This document shows positions 1 to 12,734 of a DNA stretch of 64,000 bases, in pieces. Location of the stretch: assembly GCA_025175895.1 (NCBI GenBank), contig CM046008.1, forward strand, positions 28,103,255-28,167,254. The letters run 5' to 3'. The position numbers were made by a program, and so were the translations under genes. The notes under the pieces are model-generated. The model was not told where the DNA came from. It saw only the letters and a program-made list of their open reading frames with translations, and searched no databases. This DNA comes from Wurfbainia villosa. Taxonomy: Eukaryota; Streptophyta; Magnoliopsida; Zingiberales; Zingiberaceae. How positions within the stretch are numbered: the first letter of the stretch is position 1; the number at the start of each line of letters is the position of its first letter.

Positions 1-1202
1 TGGTCTTCTATAATCAGAAAATAGCTCAAAGTCTATGACTTCGATCTTGCTCCTTTATCCAACAATCGGAGACTTCTGACTCTATTAAGTTGACCTGCAA
101 TATTTGCTTACCGATCTCCAACTCTTAAACCCTTGTACGAAGTCATTTCTAAACTCCTATCCCAATCCAACGTCTTCCAGTAGGATCTGATAGAAGATCC
201 CGGCATCCTTATCCAACTATAAGCCAATAACTCTGGGTGACTTAAATCATCAATTCATCTTCTTGAGCTATTAGGTGGTCGTAACCTCCGCAAGTCTCAC
301 GACTCTGCATCGTATACTATTACTAACCGATCACCCTTTCTTGAAGCTCAAGAATTCCTTACAATGTGTCACTAAAAGTGCCACGGGGAAATACACTCTT
401 CCAACATCACTAACCCATGATCAAGTGATATATTATTTCCCGAAGATTATTTTCTGCATTATCCACCAAATACCGGCTTAATCCCGATAATGGAATGCAA
501 ACAACTCTTCTTTATCGGTATAACATGAGTTAAGTACTCAAAAGTACTCTCAAAGTTATACAACTCAGTACGAACAACTCAGGGATAAAATACCTATGAA
601 ACACCGTAACCTAGCCTTCCGCTATCTGCATCACAAATAATCTACAAGTCTGTTCATTACCCATGTGTAATGATCCGACTAGCACCGCTAGTGAAAATCT
701 CTAAGGTCAAATCTCGATTTCAACATAAATGTGACGACTTGACCCATGTTTTTCCGACGCAGATCGCTGGCTCAAAGGTAAATCACCTTTCGACACGCTC
801 AAGACTCACAGACTAACAGTCATTCCCGTGGTCAACTCATACCACTGCCATTTAATAATAACCAACATACTAAAAGTTATTCCTCGTATAAGCATCTAAA
901 TGTATAGCCAACATAACCGGAGTATAAACCCTAAAGGTCACTGCTGGTCGCCTCGGGACGACCCTACTACAAGTCCGCACAAGTGTCATAACTCTATTGT
1001 ATACACCTACCGATCAAGTTTAGATAAATATCTACTAAACCATAAGTTTTCAGAATTCTTACCTCGTGGCCGCTTGAGCTCGTGCCATCCCATCTCATCT
1101 CAAAACCAAAACCGAATAAATCGACTCCCGATAATCCAAGACTCGACTCAAAAACAATATTGTATGGCATCACAGAACCTTGAGCTCTGATACCACTAAA
1201 GT
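1..1202 (-). mobile_element. G1 internal leader of Ty3/gypsy element (partial)
   Basis: This is the stretch just downstream of the primer-binding site of a minus-strand gypsy element, and it runs off the left edge of the window. Its reverse complement matches about 8358-9560 and 23099-24340, the leaders of the composite gypsy element, in order and with moderate divergence. I see no protein motif in it. Short open frames, such as plus-strand 275-481, recur in decayed form in the other copies and look like chance. A degraded gag may lie here, but no diagnostic residue supports it. Confidence 0.75.
1184..1195 (-). other. Primer-binding site, tRNA-iMet type (G1)
   Basis: The minus strand reads TGGTATCAGAGC, the standard plant primer-binding sequence complementary to the 3' end of initiator tRNA-Met. 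It starts a few bases inside the LTR end at 1203. It fixes the element as minus-strand, with its 5' LTR to the right. Confidence 0.9.
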
Positions 1203-1301
1203 TGTCACGCCCCGAGAGCATACCGAGCCGAAAATCAAACGGACGGCACCTCCCCTGTACGTGGCAATATTTCGGGTTAATACAAGGCCCGTAGGCCCAC
1301 A

Positions 1302-1310
<9 letters not shown>

Positions 1311-1392
<82 letters not shown>
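1311..1392. repeat. (AT)n microsatellite, about 82 bp
   Basis: An uninterrupted AT dinucleotide run inside the G1 LTR near its 3' end. No run of comparable length sits at the matching place in LTR-A, B or C, so it expanded after this copy diverged. It generates Ile-Tyr repeat reading frames on the minus strand that are not genes. Confidence 0.95.
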
Positions 1393-1394
<2 letters not shown>

Positions 1395-2652
1395 AAACAA
1401 CAACTACACAAAAACACAGTGGAAACATACCACAACAATACAACAATCCCACACATGCATACCGGTATGACTAACACACCACAACAACACAAACCTCGAC
1501 AAAATCTGAATATGCAACATATACATCACGAAAATTCCGAATACATAACACGGCGGATGGAAGGCCCAAAACAGAACACAGGAGCCTCGGAGGTGAGATG
1601 AGATGATGTCAGCCGGCGGTGCTCCAAGCTGTCACGAAGTCTTCTACCTGTTACCTGGGTGACAGAAAACCCAGGGTCCGTGGGGGGTGGTGAGTAAAAC
1701 TCAGAAGGTAATAGAAAACATGTATATATGTCATATCACATGTATTTTCAACAACATACCCTAGAGGTACAACAGGTATATCAGCATAGTATATAAATAC
1801 GAGCATATACCGTCTAACCAAATAAACAACATAAAAATGCAGACATACCTGAAGTCTGCCATGCTACTATGATCCAGCCTGAACATATATCAAACATATA
1901 TATATATATATATAACAGGTAGAGTAGATCACTCACAATATACTCTAGCTACAGGTCAAGGTATCTAATGGTCTGTCCAACCCATACCAGTATCCGACAC
2001 AATCGTATAACAAATGCAAGAAACATGCATTAATATGATGTACACCCAAATGCAGCAAGCATAGTACAATCAAATGCAACATCACAATAATCATATATAT
2101 ATAGACTGTATCTATATATATATATATGTTAATCTCAACCATCCATATATATATATACATACATATATGTATCTATATATGGTAATATGCAAAGTGCCAT
2201 AAGATACGGCAATGCAGTATGCATGGTCATGCTTGCTCACCCCTACTCACTACCACGACCCTAGTGTGGCCTAGGTGGCACGACATGACAACTATCCCAA
2301 CTCACACCAACCACTACTATAGAGTGGCCGAGTGGGCAGTATGATCAAGTAGCATATGAGCATAAAGAGCTCGCTACACAACGGGGGTCCCTGCTGCTGG
2401 CCACTCTGACTAACACTACCAATGAGTGGTCGAGTACCACGCACCCAGGACAACTGCACGCAACTCCAACTACCATTGTCTATAGTGGTAGAGTGCGGCA
2501 CAACATATGCTTTGCCCTCACACTAGTTACTCCTCGGGGAGTGCTCTGGGAGGCAAGATGACTGACGACTCTCTCAACCCCAAGGGAGACTATGTCGTCA
2601 GAATGCATGCATATGACATGAGTATGCTGTCACTCGTACATCCATCTACCAC

Positions 2653-2935
2653 GCACTCTGCTCAATGCAGAGTCGTACCCATCTGATCAATACACTCTCT
2701 ATCCTGTAGAGAGTCGTACTCAACTGATCGACGGACTCTCTATCCTGTAGAGAGTCGTACTCGACTGATCCTGACTCTCTCTCCAATAGAGAGTCGTACT
2801 CAACTGATCGACGCACTCTCTATCCAATAGAGAGTCATACTCGACTGATCATAACTCTCTCTTCAATAGAGAGTCGTACTCAATTGATCGACGGACTCTC
2901 TATCCGATAGAGAGTCGTACTCGACTAATCATACC
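2653..2935. repeat. Hairpin minisatellite in G1 LTR, 41/39-bp units
   Basis: About seven units carry the near-palindrome ACTCTCTA-n5-TAGAGAGT followed by a linker such as CGTACTCAACTGATCGACG. Here the units alternate between a 41-bp form ending in gatcgacgg or gatcgacgc and a 39-bp form ending in gatcctg or gatcata, which gives an 80-bp dimeric period. The same array in opposite orientation occurs in LTR-A, B and C, where alternation is not evident. Confidence 0.9.
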
Positions 2936-5084
2936 AAGCTGGGACCACCGGTCCGCAGCGACACACTAATCACCCTTCACTTAACCATTACACAACTCAT
3001 GGTTGGTAACAGTATGCAACATACAGGTATTGGAAGTAAATCCTACATTTAGGGCATTACCTACCCATGGATGACCTTTTAGCCAATTTATAAATTAGGT
3101 CATCCTCCGTACTAACATTTACACCCTGCTAAACAACTAGGTCAATTTACATCACATCTATAACTCCTAAATCATGATAGGGTATATGTGTGATATCAAC
3201 AATTGAGCATAAATATATCAAATGATAAGTTCAAGCATACGATAATAAGAGCAGGGTCAAGGTAATATGAACACCTAACATGCTCATATCTATGACTAAA
3301 TCTGAATGCAATACATCTACCCAGACCAGGTAGAAAATTACCCACCTGATATGTAGTTCGTGCTGATTGTATTCACATCCACGAACCTTCCTTGTATCAA
3401 AGTCCTGAAACCGTAGAGTATCAATATAATCAAAATAACTCTAGTCTCCACTAACCATCAATATAATCCAATAATAACACATTCAGATCAGTTTACTAAA
3501 TTAATCTGATACATAACTATGAAGAACCAAATCTCACTTACCAAGCCTAGCTTTCATTTGCTCGACTTCTTGATCTTCATCAGATCTGACTCTAACAATG
3601 AAATTGGAAATAAATTCCAACTCTGATCTACCAATCCTACAAAGATACAATCATATCACTATTCGTTAACTACTGATTGCTTCGATTTCATTCTATACAT
3701 TTTAACCAATCGTATCTTAAATGTTGTTTCCATAACACTTAGATTCAAGCTTAAGTTGTCTCGTTTCCATGGTCCACAACGGATTTAGATAAAACCTCTT
3801 TTCGAATAGGACTCCATTCAACCCACTTCATCACCTATTCCAACTGAATTGTCACAGCTTGTTGATCCACCTGTTGATTTCCCAAATTTACACATTAATT
3901 GATTCTCAATCACCTGAAATCACAAGGCATATAAGTTTACCTCCTCAACCTACAAAATCTCCACTTCCTTAACCCAATAGACAGATTAACAACAATAATC
4001 TTACTGAAAATAAGAGATGTTATATTAACCATAGCCACAGATCTAAGCCTCGCATTCGTCGGCTCAAAGATCACCACCATATGGAATTCACAGGACAACA
4101 GGGGAATTGATCTTTCTTACCAGAAATTGAAGCTTCACCGACACTAGACAATCCCTCGACAGAAACCTTCCCTTGCTCCAGCTTTGATCGGGAAGAAACA
4201 ACCCTAAGATAACACTACTGCTGCTGCCCTAGCTCCGACAGAAATCGCGAAGGCCAACTTCCGATCAATACACGGTGACGCTGCTGCTGAGTTCGTGGGC
4301 TTCGATGAGGGCACGGAGAAGCTGCCGCTTGCAGAGGAAAAGAGGTGGCTGCTACTGACGGATCGGACGCCAAAACTGACTGCAGCTGAGATCGAGCTCG
4401 TTGATGGCCAACAATCGGGGGTCTTCTGCTCGAGGTGACCTCCGGCGACCAAGCTGCAGAAAAGGGTAGGGATCGAGGAAGATGAGTTGGCGAAGAAAAA
4501 ATAGAGGAGAAAAGATCCAGATCCGGCGATGACACGAAATGGCAGGCGGCAGCACCAGCGCGTATCTCCGGCGTGATGACATGCCGACTCAGAGAAGGTA
4601 AGAGAAGGGCGGCGACAACGAATGAAACGCGACGGTGGTTCTCGCGTGGCTTGCCACAGTGCCACAACTAGTCGACAACTCAAGGCGTCCAGCGGCGAGT
4701 GGGAAGGCTAGTCCGGCGGCGAGTGGGAAGGCTAATCCGGCGGCAACGAGTGGAGCAGAGGAATCGACGATCTAAGGGGCGAAGAAGAAGAGAAGGGAAA
4801 TCGCGAATGATCGGCAAGAAGGGAAGAAAAGGAGTCGTGGAAATGAGGAGAAGAAACGGGCGATCGGGAAAACAGAAGAATATAATAGGTTTTTAATTAA
4901 ACCTATTAATTCCTAACAGATAGTCTAAACAGACTTTACAAAAGCTTATCCATTTTATCCCCATAAAATGTCCATAAGACCTCCGTTTAAATCCAGAAAA
5001 ATTTCTAAAAATTTCTGAAAAATTCCACAAGATGTTTTATCAATTACAGAGGAATATTTTTTTTTTCTTCTCCGATATTTTACA

Positions 5085-8000
5085 CCAAGGGTTTGCCACC
5101 GCTTCTTTGTTCTTCCTCAAGTGTCGGCGGAGCAATGCGTGGGTCGCTAGACCATTGAACGCCGCAACCCTCCTCTTCACTATTATCACATAAGTGAGCC
5201 CGATTCATCGTCGCCGCCATGTTTGGTCACCGCCTATCTCATCGGCGAGTCGATCACCGCTCATTTCTCCGGATCGTGTGTCACCCGATTAACTGCCATC
5301 TTCGATCGGTGTCGCCCAAATCATGTTCTTCTACTTCTCTGCATCCACGATCACTGCTCGAGCCTTGATACTGCAAGCAGTGTCGCCGACCACAAGCAGC
5401 GTTAGCCACGACAAGCAATTTTTTGATCTCCATCCTAGGTACCAGCTCGCCTCCACCATGCCCTAATCGTGCTCCAATTGGCTTATCGTCGATCCTGTTT
5501 CTCCACTTGCGTTTCCTTTGCAATGTCACAGATTCGGAGCGCTGTTACCCAAAGGTAATCCTGATTTCTCTTCCTTGCATGATCTCTGTCGCAATCTGAA
5601 ATTGACAACAGCAAAGGGTTGCGTCTGTGGTTGGTTTGGTGTTCGATTGGTGGGAGATGAGAATATTCCAGCCGATTGGATTTTTGGGTGATCAGCTGCG
5701 GAAGGTTTTCTGGATAGGCTGTGGGATATGAAAACTATGTTAGGTAAGCTTGGATCTTAATGTTTCGAATGAACATTTGAATCATAGCTGACTAGTATGC
5801 GTATGTTGGATAGGAGTGATCAATTGGCTGAGTCACAATTTATTTACATATGTGATGGATTTAGTTTAATTACAGGAGAGTTGAAATCAAGAAGTAGTAC
5901 AGAGGAAGCTCGACTGGGTAAGTAGGACTTGGTTGTTGTATATTAGTTTTATTAGTAAACTAATCTGGATGTGTTATTGTTGGATGTATTCTAGCTGTGC
6001 CACCATATCCAATCTGATTTATAAGATGATGATGTTATTAGTTCCATTTGTGAATTTATATATATAGAGTGTTTGAGTATCTTAGAGATGACCGTAAATT
6101 ATATGAATCCATAAAAGGGAATGATTAGTAGGGGTTAACTAATCATGGTTTGGATTGATTTAGGATTATGCTAGGGATTATTGAGGTTAATCGAGTATGT
6201 ATTGACTTTATTACCAAGTGTATGTTAAACTTGGTTATATGATGTGTTCTTGGTTACAAGTATTTGATTCAAGATGGATTCTTGGACGTGAAGACTATCG
6301 ACATAGTCTACATACTAGGTGGGTAATTTCCTACCCTGGTCAGGTAGTTATAGTTGCATTCAGATTTAGACATAGATATGATCATATTATATGTTCATAT
6401 TAACTTGACCCTGCTCTTATTTATCCTTATGCTTGATACTTGTCGTTGGCTATATATGCTCAAATGTTGATATCACATTTTCCTTTATCATGATTGAGGA
6501 GTTACAGATGTGATGTAAGTAGATCTATAAATGTTTAGTAGGGTGTAGATGTTGGAGTACGTATGATGACCTGATTTGTAAATTGGGTAAAAGGTCATCC
6601 GAGGGCAGGTAATGCCCTAAATGCAAGATTTATTCCAATACCCCTATGTTGCATGTTTACTACCGATCAGATGTTGTGTAATAGTCAGGTGAATTGTGAT
6701 TAGTGTGTTGTTATGGGACGGTGGTCCTAGCTTATTATGATCAGTTGAGTACAACTCTCTACATGATAGAGAGTGTGTCGATCAGTTGAGTATGACTCTC
6801 TACAGGATAAAGAGTCCGTCGATCCGTTGAGTACGACTCTCTACAGGATAGAGAGTGCATCGATTAGTTGATTACGACTCTCTGTAGGATAGAGAGTGCA
6901 TTGATCGGATTGGTATGACTCTCTATAGAATAGAGAGTTTGTGGTAGATGTCTGTATACGTGACTGTGCATTCATATCATTTGCATGCATACTGAAGACA
7001 TAGTCTCTCTTATTGTTGAGAAGGTTATCAGTCATCTTGCCTCCCACGTTACTCATGGAGGAGTAACTGGTGTGAGGGTAGAGCATTTGTTGTGCCGCAC
7101 TTTACCACTATAGACGATGGTAGTTGGAGTTGCGTGTAGTTGTCTTGGGTGCATGACACTCGACCACTCATTAGTAATGTTAGTCAGAGTTGCCAGTAGC
7201 AGGGACCCCCATTGTGTAGTGAGCTCTTTACGCTCATATGCTACTCGATCATACTGCCCACTCGGCCGCTCTAGAGCAGTGGTTGGTGTTGAGTTGGGAC
7301 AGTTGCCATGTCGTGTCACCTAGGCCACACTAGGGTCGTGGTAGCGAGTAGGGATGCGCAGACATGACCATGCATGCTGCATTGCCATATCTTATGGCAT
7401 TTTGCATATTGCCATATATATATATATATATATATATATGGATGATTGTGATTAGTATATATATAGATGCAGTCTATATATATATGCTTATTGTGATGTT
7501 GCATTTGATTGTACTATGCTTGCTGCATTTGGTTGTACATCATCTTCATACATGCTACTCGCATTTGTTATATGGTTGTGTCAGATACCTGTATACTTGT
7601 TGGTCGGACCATTAGATACCTTTGACTAGTATTTATGATGTTGTACGGTTTATACCAGATTTCCTATGATATTTACATATATATTGTGGATATGTGCTTA
7701 GGTCGGATAGGTGTAGCAGAGCGGACTTTCAGGTATGTCTGCATTTTACATTGTTCATTTGGTTAGAAGGCATATGCATGTATATGATTATCATGCTGGT
7801 GTTTACCTGATGTACCTGTAGATTTTACTGTTGAATGACATGTGATATTTGATATATATACATGTTCTCCCTTATTATCTACTGAGTTTTACTCACCACC
7901 ACTGACCCTGGGTTTTTCTGTTGCCCAGGTAATAGGTAGCCGACTTTGTGATGGGCTTGGAGCATCGCTGGCTGTCATCGTCTCATCTCATCTCCGAGGG

Positions 8001-8357
8001 TCCCAGTATGGATTTACATTTTCTTTTGATTTCGGATGTTCCTTATTTCGATCTGGATTTATGTGTTGGACTTGTTATGTGATGTACACACTTGTGGATT
8101 CGAGTTTTACCAATGTTTCCTTTATGTCATGGTGTCAAATATACCGATATGCACTGTGTGTAGTTTGTGATGTAGTTGTGTTATGTTTCTGCTGTGTTTT
8201 GATGTAGTTATGTTTGTTATGTTGTTATTTTTCTTCAGTTGTATATGATATTGTTTATTGTGGGCCCAAGGGCCTTGTATTAACACGATATGTTGCCACG
8301 TACAGGGGAGATGCCGTCCGTTTGCTTTTCAGCACGACATACTCTCGGGGCATGATA
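5085..8357 (+). mobile_element. LTR-A of composite gypsy element Gc (5' truncated)
   Basis: It aligns along its length with LTR-B and LTR-C. The first base corresponds to 13111 in LTR-B, so about 376 bp of the left end are missing here, most likely displaced to the left of G1. The end reads ...GCATGATA, a mutated form of GCGTGACA, followed by the primer site. Restored length would be about 3.65 kb, in agreement with LTR-B (3663 bp without its insertion). It contains the 41-bp hairpin array, an AT tract at about 7415-7440 and several donor-like GGTAAG/GGTAAT sites in the first kilobase. No coding region is supported in it. Confidence 0.85.
6739..6940. repeat. 41-bp hairpin minisatellite in LTR-A
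   Basis: Five units of about 41 bp, each with ACTCTCTA-n5-TAGAGAGT (occasionally mutated) and a linker resembling GCATCGATCAGTTGAGTACG. It occupies the same LTR position as the arrays at 14772-14970 and 39279-39478. Confidence 0.9.
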
Positions 8358-8364
8358 ACTTTAT

Positions 8365-8376
8365 TGGTATCAGAGC
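8365..8376 (+). other. Primer-binding site, tRNA-iMet type (Gc, internal A)
   Basis: A perfect TGGTATCAGAGC lies seven bases after the LTR-A end. It shows plus-strand orientation and that LTR-A served as a 5' LTR. Confidence 0.9.
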
Positions 8377-10748
8377 CCTAGGTTCTGCGATGTCATACAA
8401 TTTTGTTTTTGTGTCGAGTCTTGGATTCTCGGGAGTTGATTTGTTTCGGTTTTGGTTTTCTGAGATGAGATGGAGCAGTGACTGAGCTCAAGCGACCGTA
8501 CGAGGTAGAATTCACGATGACTTATTTTCTAGTTGGATACTTATCTGGACTTGATTAACAAGGGTATACAGTTAGAGTTATTATACCTGTACAGACTCGT
8601 AGTAGAAGTCATCCATCGAGGTGACTAATCGGAGTTACCTTTAGTGTTTATACTCCCAGTTTTGTTGGCTATGCATTTAGTGTATCTAACAGGGAATAAC
8701 TTGTAGTGTGTTGGTTATTATTCATAACCATTGTATGAGTTAACCACGGGAATGACCTGTTGAGTCTGTGAGTCTTGAACCTGTGTCGAAAAGGTGATTT
8801 ACCTTTGAGAGTCGACTAATACCGAGTCGGAAAACAGGAGTCAAGTCGTCACATTTCTTGTGGAAATCAAAGAGACTACAATCTTAGAGATTTTCACTAA
8901 TTATGCTAGTCAAATCATTACCTGTTGGGTAATGGACAAGACAAGTAGGCTAATGTTAATGCAGATAGCGGAAGGCTAGTTTATGGTGTTTCATAGGGAT
9001 TTTGATTCGTACTGGGTTGTATAACTTTGAAGGTACTTTTGAGTACTTAACTCGTGTTATACAGAGAAAGTAGAGTTATTTGTATACCATTATCGGGATT
9101 AAGCCGGTATTTGGTGGTAAATGACGAAAATAACTTTGGGGAATAATATATCACTTGATTATGATTTAGTGATGTTGAGAGAGAGTATTTCCCCGTGTTA
9201 TTTTCTGTTACACATTGTAGAGGATTCTTGAACTTCAAGTAGGATGAGCATCTATAATGGGAATACCGTGCAGAGTCATTAGACTTGCAGAGTTTACGCT
9301 CACCTAATAGCTCAAGAATGTGAATGGATGTTTTAAGCCACCCACGGTTGTTGGCTTACTATTGGATTAAGATGACTAGATCTTTTATCATATCCTGTCG
9401 GAAGACGTTGGATTGAGTCAGGAGTTTAGAAATGACTCCGTATAAGTGTTTAACAGTTGGAGACCGATAAGCAGATATTTTAGGTCAACTTATTAGAGTC
9501 AGAAGTCTCTGACTGTTGGATAAAAGGAGCAAGATCGGAGTCATAGGCCTTGAGCTATTTTTCGATTATAGAAGACCAACCGCAGAACATCAGGATGTTC
9601 TCGTGCACATCAGCGAAATTAGAACAAAGACTCCGAAGGGATTATGTGCGTGCAGTGCGGATCATGAAGACATGCGAAGTCAGATTATCCATTGGATCGT
9701 TCATTTGTTTCTATTGTAAGTAACCAGTACAGTTGATGAGGTGTATTTTGAAGACTCAGTTGAAGACTATCGATGGGGTTCCGGGAGGATGATGCACCGT
9801 CTCGACAGCAAAGATCAGCACAGAAGATTAGGTTATCTCATCAACAGCGACCTACTACCTCAAGCACGGTTGGAGTTCCATGATACTTCCCTTCAAGGGA
9901 AGTGATTTACGCAACAGTATCAGCATAAGACATCATAGAAGACTCATGCAGACAATAACAATAGTTACCCTTCAGATGTGGATTGGCTTTGTACAGAGGA
10001 GAGAGTATACGATGGTGGTCGTATCTATTCGGTATTCTACAGTTGCAGCTCGTAGGATTAAGTGATGGGATCAGATGATCTAGAAAAATCTCTGGATTAT
10101 TCGTCGTAGAAATGCGATCGCTTTATCGCGGACTATTGGATTTGATCTTGTTCTCTTCGGAGAAAGGCCGAGACCTACGGGGAGCCTTTGGATCAGATCG
10201 ACAGATAATTGATCGTTCAGGGTATTACTTTAGTTTACCCTCTGGGTTAATATATTGAGAGATGCTTGTAGTTTCCAGGTATCTTTATCTAGAACATTCT
10301 TAGTTCGGATTAAAAGGGTTCCTTTACATCGACTTGTGGGTCAGTGGTATTTCTACCGTCAGGTGAGATGTCGACCAACAATTAAGAAGTCAAGGGATGC
10401 CCTTAGACTTTGATAGACATACCTTTACGGTAGACATATCATTATAGATGGTTAAATTGTTGAAAGTATGGTATGATATGTCTCTCAGATGTGCGTATAA
10501 TCTGAGAGCATTCGGATGTAGTTTCAGATGAACTCCTAGGCTTGCCGCTGCATAGGCAAGTGGAGTAGGCGATCGGAGTGATTTCAAAGATAGTGTCGAT
10601 ATCGAATACCTCATACGAGTGATAATTTTGTTGGTATCAGTGTTGCCAAACTCTATGGAAATTGGAAGAACATAAGTTGCGATTATAGAAGATGTAAGAG
10701 GGGATATTTATCTGTCCCAGTATTTCTCCTTGAGAAGATCCGAAACTC

Positions 10749-10910
10749 TTTGTTAAAAGAGAGATGGACCTTTGAGATTATGGATTGATTATTGATGATG
10801 GAATGCGATAGTCGTTGAAAGTGAATATCCTTCGTTGTGGATAGATGATCTATTTAGATTAGCTAAGGACACCTGTGTATACTCTAGGGTTGATTTACGA
10901 TTGGAGTGTT
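10749..10910 (+). pseudogene. pol: Ty3/gypsy reverse transcriptase remnant (copy A)
   Basis: Conceptual reading with frameshifts gives the signature order of the gypsy RT palm entry: a VK..DG.LRL.IDY block, then V.SEYP..WIDDLF, then CVYSRVDLR. These match the family pattern VKKKDG..R.CIDYR, VKNKYPLPRIDDLF and FSKIDLRSGY. Two adjacent stop codons follow the IDY block, and at least one frameshift lies in the first block. The YxDD active-site segment is not found downstream, so the domain is truncated as well as broken. In a live element this domain would copy genomic RNA into cDNA in the particle. The identification rests on motif order rather than on an open frame. Confidence 0.7.
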
Positions 10911-11762
10911 GATATTGTAGTGACATGATATCATACAATTATCAGTGTCATTGTGATGATTGATATATCATCTATGTAGCGTAAAAAGGATGCAGGTGTG
11001 TAAAGACGACAATTTCATACTTAGTATGAATTTTATGAGTCTTGATTAAGTTGTTAGACTATTTAAACGATTTAGTCGCCCCTGAATTTGAGAATCGTGT
11101 ATTCTTGACATGATTGGATCAGGTTGTGGTTGTTGGAGTTGCGTAACTTGGCCACTGTTGATTGCGGTAGTTGGAGTTGCACACTCGGCCACCGTAGTTG
11201 TTGTTTCCTTGTATGGATTTGGTTATTACTGTAGATGTGGATAATATGTTTTTAGCATTACTATACCACGGACTTGTTTGACAAAGGTGATGATGGAAAT
11301 CATATAGTCGAAAGCTGATGAAACCAATTTACAGGATCTAGGCGGCGGTTAACTTTTACACGAGTATTAGTTAATCCTTCTGGGATGGATAAAAGGATGT
11401 TAATATGCAAATGTATCGTTTCAGGGATCGGAGTGATTCCGATGCAGTTGAATGAGGCGTATCTTATGCCTACGTCAGTTGAGAAACTCCGAGATAAGCT
11501 GTTAGGCACATGACGTGGTTCTAACAGATATGAGCTTGTGTTGTAGTGGTATGGAGCAAAAGTGCTCATGGAGTATTGACTAGCTACTGTGTATCTACTA
11601 TAGAGTTGCCGGAACACGAACAATTGCAACAAGAGAGATTGGTCGTCATAGTCTCCCATGCACTTACAGAGTGTGTGGTGGAGTGAATTTTGGGCGGTAG
11701 ATGGACTTCTCTTGTGAGAAGATAATTTTTCGTCTCTAATATGAATATGTGTTCTGGACATG

Positions 11763-12534
11763 CATCCAGTTAAGGAAGAGTTACTACAGGAAGCACATCA
11801 TTAAAGATTTGCTGTTCATCCTAATGGTACTCGGATGTACCGAGAGTTGAAACATTTATACTGGTGGAATGATATGAAGAGGGGTATAGCAGATTTTGCT
11901 GCTCGATGTTCAGTATGCCAGTGGGTAAAGGCTGAACATCAGAAATCCGCTGGGTTGCTCCAGGAAATTTTGATTTCCGGAATGAAAGTGGGAGCATATC
12001 ACTATTGATTGTGTTACGAGATTGCCTAGAACCCGTAAAGGATATGATGTGATTTGGATGATTGTGGATCGACTGACCAAATCAGCTCATTTCCTTTCTA
12101 TTCGTGGGTCGTACCCGTTGGATCGTTTGACAGAGTTGTATTGCCGAGAGATTATCAGATTGCATGACATACCTTTGAGTACTATATCTGATAGAGACCT
12201 GCGATTTATCTCGCTATTTTGATAGAGTCGGCAGCAGGCCATGGGCACAGAGCTTCAACTCTATACAACATTTCATCCGAAGTCAGATGGACAGTCTGAG
12301 CATACCATTCAGACTCTGGAGGATCTATTAAGAACTTGTGTCGTGGATTATGGAGGTAGTTGGGAGGATCACATTCTTTTAGTGGAATTTAACTATAAGA
12401 ACAATTATCACTCCTCCATTCAAATGACTCCTTCCGAGGCCTTATATGGCAAACACTACAGATCTCTTGTGTGGTGGGAGGAGGTTGGGGAACGACGACT
12501 ATTGGGGCCACAAAGTGTATTATTCAGACTATAG
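11763..12534 (+). pseudogene. pol: Ty3/gypsy integrase remnant (copy A)
   Basis: The N-terminal H2C2 zinc-binding module is visible: EAHH, then VHP, YWWND, and the pair RCSVCQ, followed by VKAEHQ. The core follows with ITIDCV, DRLTKSAHF, SDRDLRF and GQSEHTIQTLEDLLR, so all three acidic catalytic positions (D, D, E) can still be pointed to. Frames are open only in pieces (12022-12222 and 12241-12534). A stop follows EAHH, and a stop with a frame change lies between the second D and the E. The C-terminal region ends shortly after GERRLLGPQ; no chromodomain can be read before the polypurine tract. KAEHQ..GLLQ is typical of chromovirus integrases, which makes a Del/Tekay placement plausible. Confidence 0.85.
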
Positions 12535-12721
12535 AAGGTATGTTGGGAGTATGGGTGATTGATATTAGAGACTTGTATGAGAGCTGAAAAATAATATTCG
12601 AGCTCAATACTCTCACAGAGTTACTGGAGGTGCCTTACTTTTCTCGAAGTACTTGAGTTGATTAGTATGATAGTGTTTACTTGTGGTGCTTAAGTACGAA
12701 ATTTGGGAACCAAATTTTTAT

Positions 12722-12734
12722 TAGTGGGGGAGAA
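12722..12734 (+). other. Polypurine tract of Gc (internal A)
   Basis: TAGTGGGGGAGAA lies directly before the LTR start TGTAAGATACC. It is the expected plus-strand primer position, preceded by a gypsy-like tail (acgaaatttgg...) common upstream of this tract. Confidence 0.85.

Larger units (their letters stand above)
1203..5084 (-). mobile_element. G1 5' LTR, Ty3/gypsy, about 3.9 kb
   Basis: Read on the minus strand, the LTR begins TGTAAAATATC at 5084 and ends GCGTGACA at 1203, the same termini as the plus-strand composite LTRs (TGTAAGATACC to GCGTGACA). The primer site lies directly after it. At 3882 bp it is very long, as in Del/Tekay-type chromoviruses; that lineage call is inference. It carries an AT microsatellite (1311-1392), further AT tracts near 1890-2165 and an array of 41/39-bp hairpin units (2653-2935). 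A GC-rich block (about 4200-4690) has several overlapping open frames and no recognisable protein. The clean right terminus abuts the middle of LTR-A, so G1 is probably inserted in LTR-A; the expected duplication would be ccaag at 5085-5089, but the partner lies outside the window. Confidence 0.85.
8358..12734 (+). mobile_element. Internal region A of composite gypsy element Gc
   Basis: A 4377-bp internal domain between the primer site and a polypurine tract. The first 2.4 kb hold no protein motif I can name. This is where gag and protease should be, and it is either very decayed or replaced. Reverse transcriptase remnants appear at 10749-10910 and integrase remnants at 11763-12534. About 107 bp near 11435-11545 are present here and absent from internal B. 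RNase H is not recognisable. Confidence 0.8.

Noticed and set aside
994..1492. Minus-strand reading frames with long Tyr-Ile runs
   Set aside because: They are translations of the AT microsatellite in an LTR, not proteins.
2653..2935. CRISPR-like array of repeats with spacers
   Set aside because: Repeat and linker are both repeated, the array is in an LTR of a plant retrotransposon, and no cas genes are present.
4204..4683. Overlapping open frames in G1 LTR (up to 159 codons)
   Set aside because: Several frames are open together in a GC-rich LTR block; no domain, and the other LTR copies do not conserve a frame.
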